Shown piece after piece: positions 7,727-16,423 of a stretch of DNA of 43,253 nucleotides (positions are counted from its first letter, which is position 1; every line of letters starts with the position of its first letter). Source of the DNA: Defluviitaleaceae bacterium (GTDB lineage Bacteria > Bacillota > Clostridia > Lachnospirales > WQUN01); assembly GCA_009784025.1 (NCBI GenBank), contig WQVK01000021.1:1-43253 (forward strand), read 5' to 3'. The notes beneath the pieces were generated by a model. It had not been told where the DNA came from and did no database searches. It saw nothing but the letters and a program-made list of their open reading frames with translations. The position numbers were made by a program, and so were the translations under genes.

Positions 7727-9145
7727 TCACATCCCCAGCATCAAATTATCCATAAATAAATCGTTAAACATAGGGTGGCTGGCTAAATTTACTTCTGTAG
7801 CAGATTGCGCCAGCACCACGATATTCGCCTCTTTGGCCTGGCTAAGCAAAACCTGCGCCGCGCCCCTTAGGGATGCATTGCCAATAGCCGTGGTTTTGTT
7901 GTGCAATTCTTTAGGGATAATCCCTAAAACACAGGCGTTCTCTATGTTTATCTTATGCCCAAACCCGCCCGCCAGGTACACATTGGCGATATCGTTGTGG
8001 GCCATCCCGGCTGTGTGCAGCAGAATCTCTATCCCGCTGCGGATTGCAGATTTTGCAAGCTGCATTTCGCGGATGTCTTTTTGCGTTAGGTTTTTGCCGC
8101 CTATTTGTATATTATTGCCGTGATTTAATTTACCATTCTCGGCCACTAGGCCGTGTTTTATTAGTTCGGCGGTAGCGTCTACCATCCCTGTGCCACATAT
8201 GCCTACGGGCGGTACGCCGCCTATGGTTTCGTATTCAAAAACCTGGCCGGCGGGGTTGTATTTTACTTTTGCAATCGCCCCGGCCACGCTGGCCACCCCG
8301 GCAGAGATATTCCCGCCCTCAAAAGCCGGGCCTGCGGCAGTGGCGGTTACAAAAATTTTGTTCCCTGCCATTAGGGCCATCTCGCCGTTTGTGCCTAGGT
8401 CAATTAGCAGGCTGTTTTCGCTGCAGCAAGAGAGGATTCCGGCGGCTATATCTGCCCCAACAAATGTAGAAAAACCCGGTAAAATCACGCAATCGCCCGC
8501 GAGTTCAGGAAACCTCAACCTAACCAAACCCAGGGAAACCGCCGCAAACGGATGCACACCCAAAGTATTGCAAGGCAACCCCTGTAAAATATGCAGCATG
8601 GTAGTGTTCCCGGCAATGACAATCAGCTTCGCATCCAAGCCGCCCAAAGCCGCCACCCCGTGGCAAATATCTCCAATAATACAATCCCTAAGCTGCTCAA
8701 GGCCGCCTTTGTTGGCAAATTCAGTCCGCGAAATCACATCTGCCCCAAATCTGCGCTGGCTATTTTCCATAGAAAACGCCGCCACAGGCCGGCCGCTGTA
8801 CATATCCAACAGCTGAAGCGCAATAGTGGTCGTGCCAATATCCACGGCAATACCCAATGCGCCATCTGGCAAGCCCCTATCGCATTCTGCTGGGTGCAGG
8901 CTCTTATAAGCTTCCAACACATCCATCGCGCCAGAATCCCTTACAAAAACCTCCGCTCCGTCAAAATCCTCTCCCAAAGCCAGGCAAGCTAAACAAACCT
9001 TCCCTGCTGTCTCGATAAAACATTTACCACAAATCCCCTTGCCGCCGCATGGGGCATTCAATGCCACCCCACCACGCCATAAAACTTCAATCAACCTCTC
9101 TCCCGCAGCAAAATCAATCCGCTTTTCGCCACAAACTAAGTACAA
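7727..9145 (-). CDS. 2Fe-2S / ASKHA-domain protein, corrinoid-protein activator-like (RACo/DUF4445 type)
   Basis: A 472-residue protein. Its N-terminal plant-ferredoxin-like domain has Cys33, Cys39 and Cys42 (PCGGKGICGKC) plus a fourth cysteine at 51 or 54. A long ASKHA ATPase-like region follows (DIGTTTIALQLLD, GNTTMLHIL, LIDLGTNGEMAL, AGGFG). This matches the reductive activators of corrinoid proteins, which use ATP to reduce inactive Co(II)-corrinoid in methyl-transfer systems. The start chosen is a TTG with GAGGTGG five bases upstream; a longer in-frame TTG start has no such site. The gap between the third and fourth cysteines is short compared with typical 2Fe-2S ferredoxin domains. No corrinoid protein or methyltransferase is in the window, so the partner is unknown. 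Confidence 0.82.
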   Translation of the reverse strand: MYLVCGEKRIDFAAGERLIEVLWRGGVALNAPCGGKGICGKCFIETAGKVCLACLALGEDFDGAEVFVRDSGAMDVLEAYKSLHPAECDRGLPDGALGIAVDIGTTTIALQLLDMYSGRPVAAFSMENSQRRFGADVISRTEFANKGGLEQLRDCIIGDICHGVAALGGLDAKLIVIAGNTTMLHILQGLPCNTLGVHPFAAVSLGLVRLRFPELAGDCVILPGFSTFVGADIAAGILSCCSENSLLIDLGTNGEMALMAGNKIFVTATAAGPAFEGGNISAGVASVAGAIAKVKYNPAGQVFEYETIGGVPPVGICGTGMVDATAELIKHGLVAENGKLNHGNNIQIGGKNLTQKDIREMQLAKSAIRSGIEILLHTAGMAHNDIANVYLAGGFGHKINIENACVLGIIPKELHNKTTAIGNASLRGAAQVLLSQAKEANIVVLAQSATEVNLASHPMFNDLFMDNLMLGM

Positions 9146-9206
9146 GTCAACCACCTCAAAAAATATGTATGCGCCTCGCTTTGCCGCCGCCAAAGCCCGC
9201 GAAGCT

Positions 9207-9614
9207 TTATAGGAAAATCACCTGGGAAATCTGCCCCCTAATAATCGGGCTTACAATAAACGACAGCACCACAACCAGCGCGCAAAGGAAATAGTAAATT
9301 TTGCGGGAGTAATCGTGATACACCCACACCTGCACTATCCTTTTTTGCATATAAATCATAAAAATCCAAAAAAAGAACGACGGCAGTAGCAGCACGTGAA
9401 AGGACATAAAAGAAAGCAAGGCAAATACGCCCCATGTTTTAAGGGCAAAAACCAGTACAGCACCCCTGTCTCGTATGCTAAATTCGTTGCCATCTCCAGT
9501 GAAATCGTTAAAGAATGTAAAAAATTTTGCACCCTGCTTCAAATACCCCAAAACCAGATAATAGCCACCCAGCACCCCAAGAAGCAGAATAAAAAACGCT
9601 AGCCGCTGGGTCAT
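9207..9614 (-). CDS. Small integral membrane protein, unknown function
   Basis: A 135-residue hydrophobic protein with an N-terminal membrane segment (about 4-24), a soluble stretch (about 27-50, FNDFTGDGNEFSIRDRG), and three further hydrophobic segments (about 50-85 and 105-130). No catalytic motif is evident and I do not recognise the family. The start ATG overlaps the stop of the upstream MutS-like gene by four bases, so it is probably translated by coupling and may work with that protein. The ASKHA gene follows after about 60 bp on the same strand. Confidence 0.75.
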   Translation of the reverse strand: MTQRLAFFILLLGVLGGYYLVLGYLKQGAKFFTFFNDFTGDGNEFSIRDRGAVLVFALKTWGVFALLSFMSFHVLLLPSFFFWIFMIYMQKRIVQVWVYHDYSRKIYYFLCALVVVLSFIVSPIIRGQISQVIFL

Positions 9615-11203
9615 GACATATCCTCAAAATTGAGCAGCAACCCGTATTTTCTGGCTATATCAAAGGCATGGCTATGCCCTTCTGGCTTTTGCCTAGAAAT
9701 CCTGTAAAGCCGCCTGCCTTCAGATGACAGCGCAACCAGAGTATCTAGCATGGCCACGGTTTTTTCGTTCTTGTTTATGCGCTGCACCGGCAAGTCGTGA
9801 ATATGGGTGGAAAAAATCCCACGGCAGCTTACCTTAGCCAAATGTTTTAGCAATTCCTCCGCCAAAATAGAGCCGTCATACGCGCTGGTGGATGAAAAAA
9901 CCTCGTCCATTAGCACTAGGCTGCTGTTTGTGATTGTCTTTAACATCTCGTTTAGGGCTATACATTCGTTCTCTAGCCTGCCGGCGGCGTTTTGGATGGT
10001 TACTTCTGTGGGCATATGCAGGTAGATATTGTCCACAGGTAGCATGGAAGCCGCGCTGGCCGGCACATGCAGCCCCAGCTGGAACAAAACTTGCGCCACA
10101 CCAACCGCCTGTAAAAAAACAGATTTACCACCGCTGTTTGCGCCGGTTAGCACATAAATCATGCCATCATCATCAAAGCGGATGGTATTGCGCCGCAAAT
10201 CCTCTTTCTTTATCTTATGCAGCAAAGTGGGATGTATTAGGTTTTCTATGGAAGTACAGTTGTTATCGCTGATTGTAGGCTTGCAAATAGACGCATCTTG
10301 CGCGCGGAAATCCATTAGCATCTCATGCCCGGCCACTAGGAAGCATAGCTCGGGGATTAAATCCGTTAAAAAGCCGGATTTGTCCTTCATATACTGAGCG
10401 GTATCTTTTGGGATGCTCTTTAGCGCGCCTTTCAAAACCGTATTAAGCGCGCCTTTGAACACCTTGTTTAGCTCAAATTTTTGCACATCGGATAAATTGC
10501 TGAAGATAGGCTCTAGCGGCGTGATTAGGGTATATTCGTCGCCCCGGTTAAAATCTGCACGCAGTATCCTATCCAGCAGCCCGCCAGAGGTGTAGCGTTT
10601 GTCGTTTATTGACACTATGCCCATATTATCGATACGCATCCCGGCGTCTACATTTATGCCCACGGTCATGCTGCGCACGTTTTTTATGCGTAGGTCTATG
10701 GTTTCTAGGCCTTCTATCAGGTTTGTGAATTCCTGGCTGCTGTGGGTTTCTGCAATTTTTTCTGCAAGCTTGCGTATGCCGCTGGATTTAAACTGTAGTT
10801 TGGTTAGCTTTTGGCTTAAATTTTGCACACATTTTACATACAGCCGCAGCTTCATTATATAGTGGAACTGGGTAAGGAAGTAATAATCCCCGTCTTCCGC
10901 GCTGCCAGAAAGGTTGGAAATATCCGTGATTTCTGGCAGCATATCATCCCGCAGCAGCTCTATAAGACCATCGCAGCGGAGCAAATCTTCAAAAACCTCT
11001 AGCCTATGCTTGATTATTTCAACATCTGTTGTGATAAAATCTTCCAACCTGTAGGTAGTCATGCGCCCCCATACAAACTGGGTTTTGATTTTAAGAAACT
11101 GGTGGATTTTTAAATCGTTTAGCACATTGCCGTATTGTATCTTGTTAATAGCTTGCTTGGTTTCTGCGGCATTTTCTGGTGTTAGTATGCTAAATTTGCT
11201 CAT
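9611..11203 (-). CDS. MutS-family ATPase (short, MutS-related)
   Basis: A 530-residue protein with the MutS core/lever region and the MutS C-terminal ATPase. Walker A is GANSGGKSVFL near residue 355, Walker B is SLVLMDEVFSSTSA near 430, and the following STHIHDLP resembles the H-loop of MutS ATPases. It is much shorter than mismatch-repair MutS (about 850-880) and lacks the N-terminal mismatch-recognition domain, so it belongs to the MutS-related proteins whose role is not established. It starts at an ATG with AAGGA ten bases upstream. It is translationally coupled to a small membrane protein, which is unusual for a DNA-repair ATPase. Confidence 0.85.
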   Translation of the reverse strand: MSKFSILTPENAAETKQAINKIQYGNVLNDLKIHQFLKIKTQFVWGRMTTYRLEDFITTDVEIIKHRLEVFEDLLRCDGLIELLRDDMLPEITDISNLSGSAEDGDYYFLTQFHYIMKLRLYVKCVQNLSQKLTKLQFKSSGIRKLAEKIAETHSSQEFTNLIEGLETIDLRIKNVRSMTVGINVDAGMRIDNMGIVSINDKRYTSGGLLDRILRADFNRGDEYTLITPLEPIFSNLSDVQKFELNKVFKGALNTVLKGALKSIPKDTAQYMKDKSGFLTDLIPELCFLVAGHEMLMDFRAQDASICKPTISDNNCTSIENLIHPTLLHKIKKEDLRRNTIRFDDDGMIYVLTGANSGGKSVFLQAVGVAQVLFQLGLHVPASAASMLPVDNIYLHMPTEVTIQNAAGRLENECIALNEMLKTITNSSLVLMDEVFSSTSAYDGSILAEELLKHLAKVSCRGIFSTHIHDLPVQRINKNEKTVAMLDTLVALSSEGRRLYRISRQKPEGHSHAFDIARKYGLLLNFEDMS

Positions 11204-11281
11204 TGGGTATCAGTCCTTATCTTTTTGTTGGATTGATATTCGGTGTAGAACCAAAGCGGGGTACTGTCATGTTTTTATGGT

Positions 11282-12469
11282 TTACAGGCCCAATTCCTTT
11301 TTGCAGGCTTCAAAGGCGCCCACTACGCGGTTTAGCTGTTCTCTGGTATGGCCGGCGGAAACTTGGCAGCGGATTCTGGCGCGGCCTTTTGCCACTACGG
11401 GGAAGAAGAAGCCGATGGCATACACGCCTTTGTCTAGCAGCTTTTCTGCCATTTGTACCGTTGGTTTTTCTTCATATAACATAACCGGGGTGATTGGATG
11501 CTCGCCTGGGACGATATCTAGGCCTATTTCTGTCATGGATTTTCTGAAATAGGCGGTGTTTTCTCGTAGTTTGTTTTTAAGGTCGTTGGATTTTGTGATT
11601 AGATTTAGCACCTCTAGGCTGCCTGCGGCTATTATTGGGGATAGAGTGTTGGAGAAGAGATAGGTGCGGGAACGCTGGCGTAGTATGTCTATGATAGCTT
11701 TTTTGCCACTGGTGTAGCCGCCGGAAGAACCGCCAAGCGCCTTGCCAAGGGTGCCTGTGATAATATCCACCCTGTCCATAACGCCGCAATGCTCGTGGCT
11801 GCCTTTTAAATTCTCGCCTATAACGCCTACTGCGTGGCTGTCGTCTACTATTACTATGGCGTCGTATTTATCTGCCAGGTCGCAGACAGCGGGCAGGTTA
11901 GCAATTGTACCGTCCATAGAAAACACGCCATCGCATACGATTGCTTTAATGCGTGGTTTTTTTGCATCTGCGGCTTTTAGTTGGGTTTCGAGGTCTGCCA
12001 TGTCGTTGTTGTTGTATTTGTAGCGGGCGGCTTTGCAAAGGCGCACCCCGTCTATGATACTGGCATGGTTAAGCTCGTCGGAGATTATTGCGTCTTCTGC
12101 GGTAAGCAGGGTTTCGAAAAGCCCGCCATTGGCATCAAAGCAGGATGAATATAGGATTGTGTCCTCTGTGCCAAGGAAGCCTGTAAGCTTGGCTTCTAGT
12201 TCCTTGTGAACTTCCTGGGTGCCACAGATGAAACGCACAGATGAGAGGCCGTAACCCCAGCGGTCTATGCCTTTTTTTGCGGCTTCCATTATATCTGGGT
12301 TGTTGCATAGGCCCAGGTAGTTGTTGGAACACATGTTTATCACGTCGTTTTTCAGGGTGGTGTTAATTTGTGAAGATTGCTGGGTAGTAATTATCCGTTC
12401 TGTTTTCCATAAGCCTGCCTCTTTTATTTCGTTGGCTAGGTTGTTCCAATGTTTAAATGCAGTTTTCAT
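11282..12469 (-). CDS. kbl: 2-amino-3-ketobutyrate CoA ligase (glycine C-acetyltransferase)
   Basis: A 395-residue PLP enzyme of the alpha-oxoamine synthase family. It cleaves 2-amino-3-oxobutyrate with CoA to glycine and acetyl-CoA, the second step of threonine breakdown. Visible features are [11 protein letters not shown] near the N-terminus, [10 protein letters not shown], and the PLP-lysine region [14 protein letters not shown]. Length and motifs are typical. The start codon is two bases after the tdh stop and its SD (GGAG) lies in the end of tdh, so the two are one operon. Closely related synthases (KBL/BioF) share the fold; the tdh neighbour settles the assignment. Confidence 0.95.
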   Translation of the reverse strand: MKTAFKHWNNLANEIKEAGLWKTERIITTQQSSQINTTLKNDVINMCSNNYLGLCNNPDIMEAAKKGIDRWGYGLSSVRFICGTQEVHKELEAKLTGFLGTEDTILYSSCFDANGGLFETLLTAEDAIISDELNHASIIDGVRLCKAARYKYNNNDMADLETQLKAADAKKPRIKAIVCDGVFSMDGTIANLPAVCDLADKYDAIVIVDDSHAVGVIGENLKGSHEHCGVMDRVDIITGTLGKALGGSSGGYTSGKKAIIDILRQRSRTYLFSNTLSPIIAAGSLEVLNLITKSNDLKNKLRENTAYFRKSMTEIGLDIVPGEHPITPVMLYEEKPTVQMAEKLLDKGVYAIGFFFPVVAKGRARIRCQVSAGHTREQLNRVVGAFEACKKELGL

Positions 12470-12470
12470 A

Positions 12471-13520
12471 TTATTCGCTCCAATCTAGTATCACTTTGCC
12501 GGATTTGCCTGCGGCCATTAGCTCGAATGCTTCTTGGAAATTGGTGTAGTCAAAGTTGTGGGTGATAACCTTGGCTACATCTTTGTCTAGGCCGGTTTGC
12601 AACAGGGCTGTCATTTTGTACCAGGTGTCGTACATTTGGCGGCCGTAGATGCCGCGTAGAGTTAAGCTTGAGAATATTACTTTGTTCCAGTTTACTTGCT
12701 GGTCTTGGGGTAGGATACCCAGTATGGCTATGTTGCCGCCATTGGCCATAGCTTCCACCATATCGCTGAAGGCACTTGCGCTGCCAGACATTTCTAGCCC
12801 TACGTCAAAACCTTCGCGTATTAGCGGAAATTTGGCTACTACTTCTTGTATGGTTTGGCTGCGAACGTCCACCGTGGCGTCTGCACCTAGCTCTTTGGCT
12901 AGTTTTAGCCGCTCTGGGTTGATATCCGTTACCACAATGTATCTTGCCCCGGCGCGGCGCAGGATGGGTACAGACATTAGCCCAATTGGCCCAGCTCCGG
13001 TTACCAGCACATCTTCACCCAAAACCGGGAAAGAAAGCGCGGTGTGAACCGCATTGCCCAGGGGGTCTTGTATGCTAAGCACATCTAGCGGGATAGATGG
13101 GTCGCAAACCCAAACATTGCTGGCTGGGAAGGCTATATATTCTGAAAAAACACCATCCATGTTTACGCCAATGCCAACGGTATGGCAGCAAAGATGCGGG
13201 AAACCAGAGATGCAATTGCGGCAATACCCGCAAACCAAATGCCCCTCGCCAGAGACAATTTGCCCCACCTTTACGGTGCTAACCAGCCGCCCCACGGCTA
13301 CAACCTCGCCCACAAATTCGTGGCCTATTATCTGTGGGGTTTTGATAGTTTTTTGCGCCCAGGCATCCCAGTTAAATATATGAATATCTGTGCCGCATAT
13401 TGCGGTTTTTTTTATTTTTATTAGCACTTGGTCATCGTCTGGGGTGGGGAAGGGTACATCCCTTAGCTCTAGGCCGCCTAGTTGCTGGCTTGCTTTCACT
13501 ATTGCTTTCATTGTTTTCAT
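12471..13520 (-). CDS. tdh: L-threonine 3-dehydrogenase
   Basis: A 349-residue zinc-dependent medium-chain dehydrogenase that oxidises L-threonine to 2-amino-3-oxobutyrate with NAD+. Seen: the catalytic-zinc region [13 protein letters not shown] and [12 protein letters not shown], a four-cysteine structural zinc loop ([15 protein letters not shown]), and the nucleotide-binding motif [10 protein letters not shown]. The start ATG has AAAGGAGAG upstream; a second ATG lies three codons in. It forms an operon with kbl. Upstream is a TATAAT-like element with a GTTATA-N5-TATAAC dyad (13568-13584), a possible operator. Confidence 0.95.
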   Translation of the reverse strand: MKTMKAIVKASQQLGGLELRDVPFPTPDDDQVLIKIKKTAICGTDIHIFNWDAWAQKTIKTPQIIGHEFVGEVVAVGRLVSTVKVGQIVSGEGHLVCGYCRNCISGFPHLCCHTVGIGVNMDGVFSEYIAFPASNVWVCDPSIPLDVLSIQDPLGNAVHTALSFPVLGEDVLVTGAGPIGLMSVPILRRAGARYIVVTDINPERLKLAKELGADATVDVRSQTIQEVVAKFPLIREGFDVGLEMSGSASAFSDMVEAMANGGNIAILGILPQDQQVNWNKVIFSSLTLRGIYGRQMYDTWYKMTALLQTGLDKDVAKVITHNFDYTNFQEAFELMAAGKSGKVILDWSE

Positions 13521-13705
13521 TTTCTGGCTCTCCTTTTTATGGTGTTTGTTTTGGGTAAAATTATATCGTTATATCAACTATAACATTTTTTTGGGGAAAG
13601 TTGTAGCTTTTTGTGTTGGGGTGGCGCAGGGCGGGAATTTGGTTTTCTTCGCTGTAAAAACTCATATGCTCGCTACTGCGGGGCAGCCTTTGCAGGTTTG
13701 TTACG

Positions 13706-13805
13706 GCGAAATAAATGAGAAGCAATTTGCCAAAATGGCGCATGAAACGCCAAGACAAGGCGTTTTTGCCGCGGCAAGCGAGACTAATTTCAAATTGTTT
13801 CATTG
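13706..13805 (+). repeat. Family 2 element, degenerate copy
   Basis: Starts GCGAAATAAATGAGAAGC and ends AATTTCAAATTGTTTCATTG, with the middle GAAACGCCAAGACAAGGCG. It is in the same order as the full copies but with many substitutions. Confidence 0.65.
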
Positions 13806-13810
13806 TTAGA

Positions 13811-13851
13811 AAAAATTCAGTTGGTCGGAAAATCCGACCAACTGAATTTTT
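13811..13851. repeat. Family 3 hairpin (19-bp perfect stem)
   Basis: Arms 13811-13829 and 13833-13851, loop AAA, core TTCAGTTGGTCGGA. A-run before and T-run after make it terminator-like on both strands, yet it lies between divergent genes where no transcript should end. Confidence 0.8.
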
Positions 13852-13939
13852 CAGCCACAAAACATCGGAAAAAATGCAAGCAAAATCGGACAAAAAATCA
13901 TATGAAAATTACTTATGTTATTGTACGTTTACCATATTA

Positions 13940-14051
13940 TAGTGAAATAAATGAGAAACGGTCTCGCCCGAGCGGCACCTGGAACGCCGAGATAAGGCGT
14001 TCCAGGCGTTTTTGCCGCGACAGGCGAGACCGATTTCGAATTATTTTACTA
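13940..14051 (+). repeat. Family 2 element, full copy (112 bp)
   Basis: Ends TAGTGAAATAAATGAGAAAC and TTTCGAATTATTTTACTA are imperfect inverted repeats bounded by TA. Inside are GGTCTCGCC and GGCGAGACC arms and a GGAACGCC/GGCGTTCC hairpin. The sequence matches copies at 21050, 25382 and, inverted, at 19306 and 38709. Confidence 0.9.
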
Positions 14052-14083
14052 TATAAACCCATCCCAGGATAGGAGGTTTTTTT

Positions 14084-16423
14084 ATGCTAACAGCAGAAAA
14101 ACGCAAATGCAGAAAAATAACAACAGTGCAAAAACAAAGCGACAGCTTGCTGCTATACAGCGAGTACGGTTGCCTTCAACTAAGCCCAAAGGCAGAAAAC
14201 ATGGTTAGAGTCACATTTGCCGGGCAGCCCCAAGCCACGGTCACAGCTGGGGTGGGTATAGAAATGCGGCCAGATTACCCACATTGGCAGCACGAAGAGA
14301 ACGCGGCAGAAGTAATAATTACCACAAAAGCGCTAAAAGTTACCGTTGCCAAAGAAACCGGGGCAATCAAATATTATAACAATACAAACCAGCTTCTGCT
14401 GGCAGAGCGGCCCCATGAAAGCCGCATACTAGACCCGTTTGACTCTTACAAAACCATAGAAACAGACAATGCCAAAACCGAAAGCATAACCACGGCAGAT
14501 GGCGTAAAGCAACTAATAAAATCTGCAGAAAAAGTATTTGACAAGAAGTTGTACCGCACCCGGTTAAACTTAAACTGGCAACAAGATGAAACCCTGTTTG
14601 GCCTAGGGCAATCCCCGGAAGGAATGTTAAACCTGCGGGGCACAACCCAGTACCTGCACCAGGCAAATATGAAAATAACCGTGCCATTTCTTATATCCAC
14701 AAAGGGCTACGGCCTTCTGCTGTCTACAGGCAGCCCTGTCATGTTTCAAGACACCGAATACGGCTCGTACCTGCAAACCGAGGCCTGCCAGCAGATGGAT
14801 TTCTATTTTATTGCCGGGGATTACGCCCAGGTTATAAAAGGTTACCGTTACCTTACGGGAAAGGCGGCCATGCTGCCCAAATGGGCCTTCGGTTATATGC
14901 AATCACAAGAGCGCTACGAGACCGCCAAAGAGTTGATTGATACCGTAAAGGAATACCGCCGGCGCGGCATTGGGCTGGATTGTATTATTTTAGATTGGAT
15001 ATCATGGGAGGAGGGCCAATGGGGGCAAAAATCCTTCGACCCGGCTCGTTTCCCAAACCCCACAGCCATGATGGAAGAAATCCATGCCCTAGACGCAAAG
15101 CTGATGATATCCATTTGGCCAAATATGAACGAAATCACCCCAAACTATGCAGAGTTCCGCGAAAAGGGGCTGCTATTCCCCTACAACGATACCCACGACG
15201 CCTTCAACGAAGACGCCCGCAAATTATACTGGAAACAGGTAAACGAAGGCCTGTTCACCCATGGGATAGATGCTTGGTGGTGTGATTCCAGCGAGCCTAT
15301 CACCCCAGAATGGACGCGAGAGGAAGAGCCAGAGCCTTCTGCCCTGTACCATACCTTCGTCCACGAAGCCAGCAATTTCTTCCCTCGGGAGCTGGGTAAT
15401 GCCTATGGTCTGTACCATTCCAAGGGCATCTACGAAGGCCAAAGGGGTACATGTACCAGCAAGCGGGTTGTAAACCTCACTAGAAGCGGCTACACCGGCC
15501 AGCAGAAATACGGCGTTATCCTATGGTCTGGCGATATAAGCGCAAGCTGGGATACCATGCGAAAGCAAATTGTGGCGGGCTTGCAGCTTTGCGCCTGCGG
15601 CCTGCCGTATTGGACGCTGGATATAGGCGCGTTCTTTGTAAAACAGGGCAAACCATGGTATTGGAATGGGGATTATAATGCCGGCGAGGCAGATTTAGGC
15701 TACCGCGAGCTTTATACCAGATGGTTTCAGCAGGGGGCGTTTTTGCCAATATTCCGGGCCCATGGCACAGATGTGCGACGTGAAATATGGGCTTATGGCC
15801 AGCCGGGCGAACCTTTCTACGATGCCCTTTGCGCCGCCAATAAGCTGCGCTATAAGCTGATGCCGTATATTTACTCCCTAGCAGGGGCGGCCTGGTATGA
15901 TGATACCACCATAATAAGATTCCTGGCATTCGATTTCCCAGAAGACAGCCAAGCCGCCAAAATAGGCGACCAATATATGTTTGGCAATGCCATTATGGTA
16001 TGCCCGGTAACCACCCCTATGTATTATGAAGCAGGCAGCAAGCCCATAGAATCCGCAAAGCTAACTCGCCCGGTATATTTGCCCAGCGGCTGCAACTGGT
16101 ACGATTTCCACACAAACGAGAAACATGTAGGCGGCCAATGGATTGAGGCCGCCGCAGATATAAGCCGCATCCCGCTTTTCGTGCGGGAGGGCAGCATCAT
16201 ACCAATGGAAGATACCCTGCGTATCTACCCCGGCCAGGATGGCAACTTCACCCTATACGAAGATGACGGCGATGGTTACGGCTACGAAAACGGTGAGTAC
16301 ATGTTAACCAAATTTACATGGGATGATAGAAATGCCAAACTTTCCCGGGAAATTTTGCATGAAGGCCAAATAAACCAAGCCCAATACAAATATATGGAGG
16401 AAATTGTATCATGGCAAAAATAA
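14084..16423 (+). CDS. Glycoside hydrolase family 31 (alpha-xylosidase/alpha-glucosidase type)
   Basis: A 779-residue retaining alpha-glycosidase. It has the N-terminal beta-sandwich of GH31 (about 1-240), then the catalytic barrel with FGYMQSQERY, LDWISW, the nucleophile motif WWCDSSEP (Asp401) and the acid/base region HGTD (Asp563), and C-terminal beta-domains (VYLPSGCNWYDF). No signal peptide is visible, so it probably acts on imported oligosaccharides in the cytosol. The motifs do not separate alpha-xylosidase from alpha-glucosidase or alpha-galactosidase members. The start has AGGAGG ten bases upstream. It is first of GH31-GH4-GH43 and overlaps the GH4 start by 13 bases. Confidence 0.93.
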   Translation: MLTAEKRKCRKITTVQKQSDSLLLYSEYGCLQLSPKAENMVRVTFAGQPQATVTAGVGIEMRPDYPHWQHEENAAEVIITTKALKVTVAKETGAIKYYNNTNQLLLAERPHESRILDPFDSYKTIETDNAKTESITTADGVKQLIKSAEKVFDKKLYRTRLNLNWQQDETLFGLGQSPEGMLNLRGTTQYLHQANMKITVPFLISTKGYGLLLSTGSPVMFQDTEYGSYLQTEACQQMDFYFIAGDYAQVIKGYRYLTGKAAMLPKWAFGYMQSQERYETAKELIDTVKEYRRRGIGLDCIILDWISWEEGQWGQKSFDPARFPNPTAMMEEIHALDAKLMISIWPNMNEITPNYAEFREKGLLFPYNDTHDAFNEDARKLYWKQVNEGLFTHGIDAWWCDSSEPITPEWTREEEPEPSALYHTFVHEASNFFPRELGNAYGLYHSKGIYEGQRGTCTSKRVVNLTRSGYTGQQKYGVILWSGDISASWDTMRKQIVAGLQLCACGLPYWTLDIGAFFVKQGKPWYWNGDYNAGEADLGYRELYTRWFQQGAFLPIFRAHGTDVRREIWAYGQPGEPFYDALCAANKLRYKLMPYIYSLAGAAWYDDTTIIRFLAFDFPEDSQAAKIGDQYMFGNAIMVCPVTTPMYYEAGSKPIESAKLTRPVYLPSGCNWYDFHTNEKHVGGQWIEAAADISRIPLFVREGSIIPMEDTLRIYPGQDGNFTLYEDDGDGYGYENGEYMLTKFTWDDRNAKLSREILHEGQINQAQYKYMEEIVSWQK

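Larger units (their letters stand above)
13521..14083. other. Divergent gap between tdh and the GH31 operon
   Basis: These 563 bp contain no gene. They hold the tdh upstream dyad (13568-13584), a degenerate family 2 element (about 13706-13805), a family 3 hairpin (13811-13851), an AT-rich spacer ending in TATTAT that could be a -10 for the GH operon, and a full family 2 element (13940-14051) only 32 bp before the GH31 start. Confidence 0.65.
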
